Below the pieces are notes generated by a model. The model did not search any database and was not told the DNA's origin. It saw only the letters and a program-made list of their open reading frames with translations. From Bacteroidales bacterium UBA5266 (GTDB lineage Bacteria; Bacteroidota; Bacteroidia; Bacteroidales; WCHB1-69), in NCBI GenBank assembly GCA_002411545.1, contig DHTG01000094.1, positions 4,341-16,184 on the forward strand: 11,844 nt of DNA, read 5' to 3'. Below, piece by piece: positions 5,965-11,844 of this stretch. Every line of letters begins with the position of its first letter. The first letter of the stretch is position 1. Position numbers and translations under genes: made by a program.

Positions 5965-8883
5965 ATGTTGCGTTTGATTTCCTATTTCACGCTTAGTGTA
6001 TGTTTTCTGACTTGTTTTGTTACGTCCCTTACGTTTAATACGCTTGATGCTCAAATACTGCAAAGAGTCGAAGTTAAATCAACTAATTGGGCTGATTCGG
6101 TTTTACACACATTAAGCTTAGAAGAAAAAATTGCCCAATTGATGATAATACGGGCAAGTTCGAATAACAACAATCCCACCTATGTTACTGATTTATTAGA
6201 TACAATCAAAAAATATCAAATCGGAGGCATTTGTTTTTTTCAGGGAGGAATTGCAAGACAAGCTATTATCACTAATCAACTGCAAAAAGCAAGTAGAATT
6301 CCCCTTCTGATTTCCATAGATGCCGAATGGGGATTGGCCATGCGTTTGGATAGTGTAGCTTTATTTCCACGTCAAATGGCATTGGGTGCGACCTATGATA
6401 CCCCTGCCATTTATGCCATGGGAGCTGAAATTGCACGCCAATGTAAACGATTAGGGATACATGCCAATTATGCTTCCTGTATAGATGTGAATAGCAATGC
6501 GAATAATCCTGTAATCAATAGCCGTTCTTTTGGTGAGAATCCTCAATTAGTAGCCGATTGTGGAATCGCTTACATGAAAGGCTTACAAGATAACGGCATC
6601 TTACCTTTTGCAAAACATTTCCCGGGTCATGGTGATACCGAATCCGACTCACACCATAACCTACCAAGCATTAAACACGACCGAACACGTCTTGACACCG
6701 TAGAACTTTTGCCGTTTAAACAAACGATTGAAGCCGGTATTGAAGGAATTATGATCGGACATTTAAATGTACCGGCTTTAGATTCCGATTCTAATTCGAT
6801 TTCTTCTTCTTCTAAACGAATTGTAACAGACCTTTTGAAAAATCAAATGCAATTTAAGGGATTAATTATTACCGATGGCCTTGAAATGAAAGGAATCGCG
6901 GATTATTTAGCCCCGGGTGATTTAGAACTACATACTTTACTTGCCGGTAATGATTTATTATTACTTCCTTCCTATCCTCACATTGTTATTGAAAAAGTAA
7001 AAGAAGCTATTGGACAAGGTATTTTATCTGAAAAAGATTTGGATGAAAAATGTCTTAAAGTGTTAAAAATGAAAGAAAAATATGTACTTCCCAATAGTGG
7101 TGAAATTCAAATAGAAAATATATATGAAGACATAAATTCCCCGCAAGCTGAAGCTATCTATTCTCATTTAACTCAATCATCCATCACTTTACTTAAAAAT
7201 GAAAATAATATAATTCCTTTCCCTATTAAACCTTCCACTCCCTTATTACATTTTCGGATAGACAATGGAAATAGCAATACATTAGAATCTTTTCTATCCG
7301 ATTATATTTCCATCGAAACGATTCGTATGTCAGATACTGATTTTAATCGGAATCCCTATATAAATTTAAATTTAGTAGATAGCGGGGTCTATATTCTTGT
7401 AAGTTTACACCATTTATCCCAATATCCATCTAATAATTATGGTCTTACAACACAAAACCTTGTGTTTTTAGACTCCTTAAGTAAAAAAGCAAATGTTATT
7501 TTCGTATTGATGGGCAATCCCTATGTGTTGAATTACATTCCATTTAATGACAGATTTTCGGCAATAATGGTAGCTTATCATCCGGTGGCACCGGCAGAAA
7601 AAGCGGTTGCACAAGCCATGTGTCATATGATACCCATACAAGGAAAACTACCTGTATCTTTATTGGATTTTTCGTATGGAGAGGGTATACAAACAAAGGA
7701 TGCAATTTTATCCTTAGGCTCTTTACCACGTATCGATTCCATAGCCTTAAACGGAATCAAAGAAAAAGCATATCCCGGTTGTCGGATTCTTGTGGCTCAT
7801 AAGGGAAATATTATTTATAACAAAACTTTTGGAAAACACACCTATGAAGGAAATGTAAACGTAAAAGAACATGATTTGTATGATTTGGCTTCAATCACTA
7901 AAATTGCAGCAACTACATTGGCAATAATGAAATTATACGATGACGACGAAATTAAATTACACGATAAACTTTCAAAATATCTCCCCTATTTAAAAGGAAC
8001 TAATAAAGAAAATATTACTATTGCCGAAGTAATGACACATACGTCCGGATTAAAATCATGGATTCCTATTTACAAACAAACTATTAATGATACCGGATGG
8101 AATTCTGCTATTTATAAAAATTCTCATTCAAATATATATAGTATAAAAGTATGTGATAATATGTATATGAATACATCATATATCGATAGTATTAAACATT
8201 ACATCATACATTCTCCCATGAAAGCGAATAAAACATATGAATACAGTGATTTAGGTTTTTATTTATTAGCGGATTTAATCTATCATATAAGTGGACAAGG
8301 CTTGGATGAATATGTAAAAACACATTTTTATTCTCCGATGGAATTAACTCATATTTTATTTAATCCTTTACAATCCTTTTTTTTACATCAAATTCCACCC
8401 ACTGAAAATGACACATTTTTTCGCAAACAATTAATTCAGGGCTATGTACATGATCAATTAGCGGCTATGTCGGGTGGCGTATCGGGACATGCCGGTTTAT
8501 TTGCATCGGCACATGATTTATATATTATTTTACAGATGCTATTAAATGACGGGAAATACAAGGATAAAAGATATTTGCAAGCCAGCACAATAAAATATTT
8601 TACGTCATATCATTATCACTCCTGCCGCCGAGGATTGGGATTTGATAAACCTCTTCGAGGAAAAGGTGGGGGACCATGTAGTACCTATGCCTCTTCCTTA
8701 AGTTTTGGACATAGTGGATTTACAGGAACCTATTGTTGGGTTGATCCTAAATATGATTTAGTGTATATTTTCCTTTCCAATAGAGTATATCCTGATACAG
8801 AAAATAAACGTATTATCACATTCAATATACGAACTACTATTCAAGATGAAATATATAAAGAATTAAATAAACATGAAAATTAA
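5965..8883 (+). CDS. NagZ-type GH3 glucosaminidase fused to a class C beta-lactamase-like domain
   Basis: A 972-residue secreted fusion. A signal peptide (about 1-31) leads into a GH3 TIM barrel (about 40-370). This has the bacterial NagZ signature KHFPGHGDT at 217-225, with the Asp228/His230 acid-base dyad in DSH and the nucleophile Asp304 in ITDGLEMKG. Such enzymes remove N-acetylglucosamine from peptidoglycan fragments or related glycans. A GH3 C-terminal alpha/beta region follows (about 390-600). Residues about 615-965 form a serine hydrolase of the beta-lactamase/penicillin-binding class C fold, with SITK (Ser643, Lys646), YSD at 760-762 as the second motif and HSG at 916-918 as the third. 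All key residues are present, so both halves look active. The ATG at 5965 was chosen because it gives a clean signal peptide and lies 4 nt after the patatin stop; a longer in-frame start at 5875 would overlap that gene. The 3' end overlaps rlmH by 11 nt. The serine-hydrolase substrate is unknown and probably a peptide of the cell wall. Confidence 0.93.
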   Translation: MLRLISYFTLSVCFLTCFVTSLTFNTLDAQILQRVEVKSTNWADSVLHTLSLEEKIAQLMIIRASSNNNNPTYVTDLLDTIKKYQIGGICFFQGGIARQAIITNQLQKASRIPLLISIDAEWGLAMRLDSVALFPRQMALGATYDTPAIYAMGAEIARQCKRLGIHANYASCIDVNSNANNPVINSRSFGENPQLVADCGIAYMKGLQDNGILPFAKHFPGHGDTESDSHHNLPSIKHDRTRLDTVELLPFKQTIEAGIEGIMIGHLNVPALDSDSNSISSSSKRIVTDLLKNQMQFKGLIITDGLEMKGIADYLAPGDLELHTLLAGNDLLLLPSYPHIVIEKVKEAIGQGILSEKDLDEKCLKVLKMKEKYVLPNSGEIQIENIYEDINSPQAEAIYSHLTQSSITLLKNENNIIPFPIKPSTPLLHFRIDNGNSNTLESFLSDYISIETIRMSDTDFNRNPYINLNLVDSGVYILVSLHHLSQYPSNNYGLTTQNLVFLDSLSKKANVIFVLMGNPYVLNYIPFNDRFSAIMVAYHPVAPAEKAVAQAMCHMIPIQGKLPVSLLDFSYGEGIQTKDAILSLGSLPRIDSIALNGIKEKAYPGCRILVAHKGNIIYNKTFGKHTYEGNVNVKEHDLYDLASITKIAATTLAIMKLYDDDEIKLHDKLSKYLPYLKGTNKENITIAEVMTHTSGLKSWIPIYKQTINDTGWNSAIYKNSHSNIYSIKVCDNMYMNTSYIDSIKHYIIHSPMKANKTYEYSDLGFYLLADLIYHISGQGLDEYVKTHFYSPMELTHILFNPLQSFFLHQIPPTENDTFFRKQLIQGYVHDQLAAMSGGVSGHAGLFASAHDLYIILQMLLNDGKYKDKRYLQASTIKYFTSYHYHSCRRGLGFDKPLRGKGGGPCSTYASSLSFGHSGFTGTYCWVDPKYDLVYIFLSNRVYPDTENKRIITFNIRTTIQDEIYKELNKHEN

Positions 8884-9346
8884 AATTATACTGCTTGGAA
8901 AAACCGACGCTACTTATTTGAAAGAAGGATGTAATTTCTATCTGCGAAAGATAAACCATTATTGTCCGATTGAATATATTGAAATTCCTGATTTAAAACG
9001 CATAAAAACATGTTCAATCCATGAACAAAAAAATAAAGAGGGGAATTTAATTCTACAAAAAATACAGGCTTCGGATACGATCATATTACTGGATGAGAAA
9101 GGAAAGTCGTTTACTTCTTTGGAATTTTCAAAATACATAGAAAATTTTCTTATATCATCTATCAAACAATTGGTTTTTATCATAGGAGGAGCCTATGGAT
9201 TTTCTGATGAATTATATGCTCGTGCAAATGCTTTATTGTCATTATCGAATATGACATTCTCTCATCAAATGATACGTTTACTGTTTTTAGAACAATTATA
9301 TAGGGCTTTTTCAATCATACATCACGAACCTTACCATCATGCATAA
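8873..9346 (+). CDS. rlmH: 23S rRNA (pseudouridine1915-N3)-methyltransferase RlmH
   Basis: RlmH is a small SPOUT methyltransferase that uses S-adenosylmethionine to methylate pseudouridine 1915 in helix 69 of 23S rRNA on assembled 70S ribosomes. The 157-residue product has the usual length and the knotted C-terminal signature: the SAM-loop IIGGAYGFSDELYARAN (about 103-119), then SLSNMTFSHQMIRLLF (123-138) and EQLYRAF followed by the terminal HHEPYHHA. Residue 107 is alanine where many family members have proline (GGPxG) and Staphylococcus aureus has serine, so the change is probably tolerated. The ATG overlaps the end of the preceding gene by 11 nt, implying translational coupling and membership of the patatin operon. 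No strong terminator follows it. Confidence 0.95.
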   Translation: MKIKIILLGKTDATYLKEGCNFYLRKINHYCPIEYIEIPDLKRIKTCSIHEQKNKEGNLILQKIQASDTIILLDEKGKSFTSLEFSKYIENFLISSIKQLVFIIGGAYGFSDELYARANALLSLSNMTFSHQMIRLLFLEQLYRAFSIIHHEPYHHA

Positions 9347-9392
9347 TGTGTAATTTTTTTTCTAAAATTCGAAAAAGTATTTGATTTATGTA

Positions 9393-9400
9393 TATTTTTG
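9393..9400 (+). promoter_or_regulatory. Promoter -7 box for the T9SS cargo gene
   Basis: TATTTTTG matches TAnnTTTG exactly, 37 nt before the ATG at 9438, within the 91-nt gap after rlmH. It suggests that the secreted protein is transcribed separately from the upstream operon. No -33 TTG at the usual spacing. Confidence 0.6.
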
Positions 9401-9437
9401 CATCCATAATAAGTAATCATATAAAATATAAAGGAAT

Positions 9438-11165
9438 ATGAAAAAAATTAATATTTTTCTTATATGTAGTTTTATACTCACATTATCATATGCCCAGGAT
9501 TATAAATTAAATGGGAATTTTGAATGGGCAACCTTTCTCGTACAACAATGGAAAGTGGTTGATGTAGTACCCACCTTTCAAGGGGGAAATGCCATCAATA
9601 AATCTTGGGCTATAGGAATGTTAGGTAGTCCACTCTATGACAACACTCCGGTTCCCGCTTTTTCAAAACCCCCAGACGGAGATGTTAACAATAAAAAAGT
9701 GGGTGTTTTTTACAATGGCGGAACCAGTCAAACCGATTCTTGGTTAATTTCTCCCAGAGTCGACAGTATTGAAGAAGGGGACTATTTATGCTTTTGGTTT
9801 GATAACTCTTTAGGTGGAGCAAATTACAATTTTGATGTGTTGATTTCTACAACAGATGATCAAACTACATCATTTAAAGACACCATCCTATCGTTTAAAT
9901 CAGCAGACGTAACCCCCATTTCATGGAGATTCTACACTTTTTCCTTGGCTAAGTATATTGAAAAAAACATACACGTCGCTTTTAGAGTATATTATACCGG
10001 AAATTTTGACGGTGGAATCCAAATTGATAATGTTACCGTGGGTATATCATCCATGCCTAATTTAGAATTAGTTCGTATCTTATCTCCTGAAATTCCTCTT
10101 CAAAATGTAACTGATTCTGTTGAAATTACTGCCGTTATTAAAAACTTAGGAGCTAAAGTTAGTTCTTTTGATATGTTTTATAAAAAAGCTTCTGCTCATA
10201 GTTATGATTATACTGGCCATCAAAAATTCAACAGAGAAATGGATCCCCTTGATACCGTTCATGTTACTTTCTCTAAAAAGGAATTTTTCAAATTAGGAAC
10301 CCGCGATACATTGAATTTATTTGTGGTATATCCAAATGATGTAGATCATACCAACGATACTATCAATTCAATTGTGGATAATGTTATTCCCGGCGATATC
10401 CCCTATACCAATGGATTTGAAATTCCTGACGATATTGCAGGAATTAAAATTTACAATCCCATGAGGGACGAATCTACCTGGACAGACGATTTAAATTCAG
10501 CAGCCTATGCTCGTAAAGGAAACGGTTGCATCAGGTATGCAGGAAATCCTAACACCGATGCCGACGATTGGTTATTTACAAAATTACTGCATTTTACACA
10601 AGCTAAAACCTACGAAATCTCATTCTGGTATGGTACTACCGATGAATTTCAACCACAAAAATTACACGTCAAATGGACTACTGAACAAAAATTTCAATCT
10701 CAATATGAATTGTGGTATTTATTTAGAGATGATAATATTACCAATAAAATTCCTCAAAATAATCTAGAAACCAGAGGCTATCTAGAAGCAGTTGCCCGTT
10801 TTGACGTGGAAACCCCGGGTTATTACTATATTGCTTTTCGTTGTCTAAGTCCTAAAACAACCCATAACATTGCTCAACTTTATATCGACGATTTATCCAT
10901 AAGAGTAGCTGTCGATGTGGAAGAACCCCAAAATATAGATGTTATGGTTTTCCCTAATCCTGCCAATGCAGATATTCAAATTCAAGCTAATTATACAATC
11001 AATAAAGTAGATGTATACAATTTATTGGGCCAAAAAGTATTATCCCAACATTATAATACTAAGTATGCTACTTTACAGGTGAGTGATTTAACCGAAGGAT
11101 TATATATCGTTAAAGTAAACACAGATAATGGTGAAATCGTTTCAAAAGTTACGGTAAGCCATTAA
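9438..11165 (+). CDS. Secreted T9SS cargo protein with choice-of-anchor-J-like domains
   Basis: A 575-residue protein exported by Sec (signal peptide about 1-19, ending LSYAQ) and then by the type IX (Por) system. The C-terminal 80 residues (about 496-575) are a type A sorting domain: VFPNPANADIQI, then VDVYNLLGQKV, then LTEGLYIVKV. Ahead of it lie two beta-sandwich regions of the choice-of-anchor-J (cleaved-adhesin/MAM-like) type. The first, about 20-200, has DSWLISPRVDS and ends IQIDNVTVG; the second, about 315-490, has DDWLFTKLLHF and ends LYIDDLSIRV. An immunoglobulin-like linker (about 205-312) contains EITAVIKNLGAKVSSFD, reminiscent of CARDB domains. No protease or glycosidase motif is seen, so binding to carbohydrate or protein, or adhesion, is the likely role. 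Such proteins are normally anchored to the cell surface after sorting-domain removal. A consensus promoter box precedes it and a strong terminator follows. Confidence 0.9.
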   Translation: MKKINIFLICSFILTLSYAQDYKLNGNFEWATFLVQQWKVVDVVPTFQGGNAINKSWAIGMLGSPLYDNTPVPAFSKPPDGDVNNKKVGVFYNGGTSQTDSWLISPRVDSIEEGDYLCFWFDNSLGGANYNFDVLISTTDDQTTSFKDTILSFKSADVTPISWRFYTFSLAKYIEKNIHVAFRVYYTGNFDGGIQIDNVTVGISSMPNLELVRILSPEIPLQNVTDSVEITAVIKNLGAKVSSFDMFYKKASAHSYDYTGHQKFNREMDPLDTVHVTFSKKEFFKLGTRDTLNLFVVYPNDVDHTNDTINSIVDNVIPGDIPYTNGFEIPDDIAGIKIYNPMRDESTWTDDLNSAAYARKGNGCIRYAGNPNTDADDWLFTKLLHFTQAKTYEISFWYGTTDEFQPQKLHVKWTTEQKFQSQYELWYLFRDDNITNKIPQNNLETRGYLEAVARFDVETPGYYYIAFRCLSPKTTHNIAQLYIDDLSIRVAVDVEEPQNIDVMVFPNPANADIQIQANYTINKVDVYNLLGQKVLSQHYNTKYATLQVSDLTEGLYIVKVNTDNGEIVSKVTVSH

Positions 11166-11183
11166 TTGTTTTCCTAAATGCCT

Positions 11184-11218
11184 AAAAAGAGAATGTTCTA
11201 TTCGAATATTCTCTTTTT
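11184..11218. terminator. Bidirectional intrinsic terminator between convergent genes
   Basis: AAAAAGAGAAT (11184-11194) pairs perfectly over 11 bp with ATTCTCTTTTT (11208-11218) around a 13-nt loop that can itself pair TTC with GAA. On the plus strand the arm ends in seven T residues; on the minus strand the other arm ends in five. It lies 18 nt after the T9SS cargo stop and 14 nt after the end of the minus-strand lipoprotein gene, so it can end both transcripts. Confidence 0.88.
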
Positions 11219-11232
11219 TTGTATTTACATTG

Positions 11233-11841
11233 CTATAGGGTTTCAGCCGTATCCAAACTCTCTACTAAATTATCTTTGTCATAAATAATTCTAAACGATT
11301 TTTCAGGCATCATAAAATCATCATTCATAGAATTCGATTTCTTTAATATAAGAATGGCTAAATACATATCCGTAATACCTTGAGGAATTTTTGTGCCCGA
11401 AATAAGCACTGCCGCTTTGTATTTAACACCCGAAAAATGATTTTCTTTGATTGTATAATACGCCGTAAAATGATTTTCTTTTCCCATTATATACGTATAA
11501 TCACAACTATCTATGCGCATTAAGGAATTATCTCCTACAAAAGTAATGGTTTGATAATTATTAATCTTTTTTTGATTGTAAAATTTAAAGGTATAATCAT
11601 CAAATGTATATTCCAAATCCGGTTGATTCGAACAATATAAAAGTTCACAGGGTGAAATGATGTAATTTCCTTCTATCTTTGGAGGAGTATTTCCTTCATA
11701 AATGGGCATATGTTGAGAAATCTCATCCAGCATTTTCTCCGGAATAAGTTGATTGATTTCTTTGAAATTATCTTTTTTACAAGCCGTAAAAATAATCATC
11801 AATCCTAATCCCCAAACAGCATTTCCTTTTTTAAAAGACAT
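11233..11841 (-). CDS. Lipoprotein of unknown function
   Basis: A 202-residue lipoprotein precursor. The N-terminus has a positive patch (MSFKKGN), a hydrophobic core (GLGLMII) and a lipobox FTAC with the lipidated cysteine at 21. The mature start CKKDNF is charged, which in Bacteroidota can accompany export to the cell surface, but it is not a clear match to the known export signal. After a short helix (IPEKMLDEISQHM) comes MPIYEGNTPPKIEG (about 49-62), a pattern I recognise from uncharacterised Bacteroidota lipoproteins. The rest is predicted beta-rich and looks like a single lipocalin- or jelly-roll-like domain, with no catalytic motif. The start ATG is 3 nt from the window end, so its promoter is not visible. 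It converges on the T9SS cargo gene across a shared terminator. Confidence 0.85.
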   Translation of the reverse strand: MSFKKGNAVWGLGLMIIFTACKKDNFKEINQLIPEKMLDEISQHMPIYEGNTPPKIEGNYIISPCELLYCSNQPDLEYTFDDYTFKFYNQKKINNYQTITFVGDNSLMRIDSCDYTYIMGKENHFTAYYTIKENHFSGVKYKAAVLISGTKIPQGITDMYLAILILKKSNSMNDDFMMPEKSFRIIYDKDNLVESLDTAETL

Positions 11842-11844
11842 ATA

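Noticed and set aside
7544..7802. Short open frames on both strands inside the GH3/beta-lactamase gene
   Set aside because: Shadows of the long gene, with no recognisable domain.
6613..8883. Beta-lactamase domain as an antibiotic-resistance gene
   Set aside because: The domain is fused to a peptidoglycan glycosidase and carries YSD and HSG motifs typical of the broad serine hydrolase family; resistance cannot be inferred from this.
9347..9386. Terminator after rlmH (TTTTTC/GAAAAA pairing)
   Set aside because: Only a 6-bp AT-rich stem without a following T run, too weak to call.
10507..10767. 86-codon plus-strand frame inside the T9SS cargo gene
   Set aside because: Out-of-frame shadow within a gene with clear domain structure.

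Overview
The window is AT-rich chromosomal DNA from a member of the Bacteroidota. The evidence is a type IX secretion (Por) C-terminal sorting domain on one protein, promoter boxes of the Bacteroidota form TAnnTTTG at several gene starts, a lack of Shine-Dalgarno sites, and the gene order coiled-coil protein - zapA - 6S-like RNA - rny. I see no integrase, transposase, CRISPR array or phage gene. Most of the window is housekeeping and envelope genes.

Left part, 1-3392, all on the minus strand. Reading in the direction of transcription: a short coiled-coil protein and zapA (cell division), a strong candidate 6S RNA gene with its own promoter box and U-tract end, and rny (RNase Y) with a 12-bp hairpin terminator. 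Next come tRNA-Arg(ACG), a perfect 10-bp intrinsic terminator, tRNA-Arg(TCG), and the start of a CvfB-like S1 RNA-binding protein that runs off the window edge.

Middle part, 3393-9346. An AT-rich divergent intergenic region (3393-3659) separates the left block from a tightly packed plus-strand operon. Its genes are an outer-membrane patatin phospholipase fused to a POTRA/beta-barrel module (resembling type Vd secretion), a periplasmic fusion of a NagZ-type GH3 N-acetylglucosaminidase with a class C beta-lactamase-like serine hydrolase, and rlmH (23S rRNA methyltransferase). The gaps are 4 nt and an 11-nt overlap, so the three are probably translated from one message. The first two look like envelope turnover enzymes; rlmH appears to be a passenger.

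Right part, 9347-11844. A separately promoted, secreted T9SS cargo protein carries two choice-of-anchor-J-like beta-sandwich domains. It converges on a minus-strand lipoprotein of unknown function, with a hairpin terminator between them that can serve both strands.

The points most worth a second look are the 6S RNA candidate with its promoter-like sequence in the central bubble, the patatin-barrel protein, the GH3/beta-lactamase fusion, and the paired tRNA-Arg genes split by a terminator. I do not see a clearly undescribed multi-gene system here.
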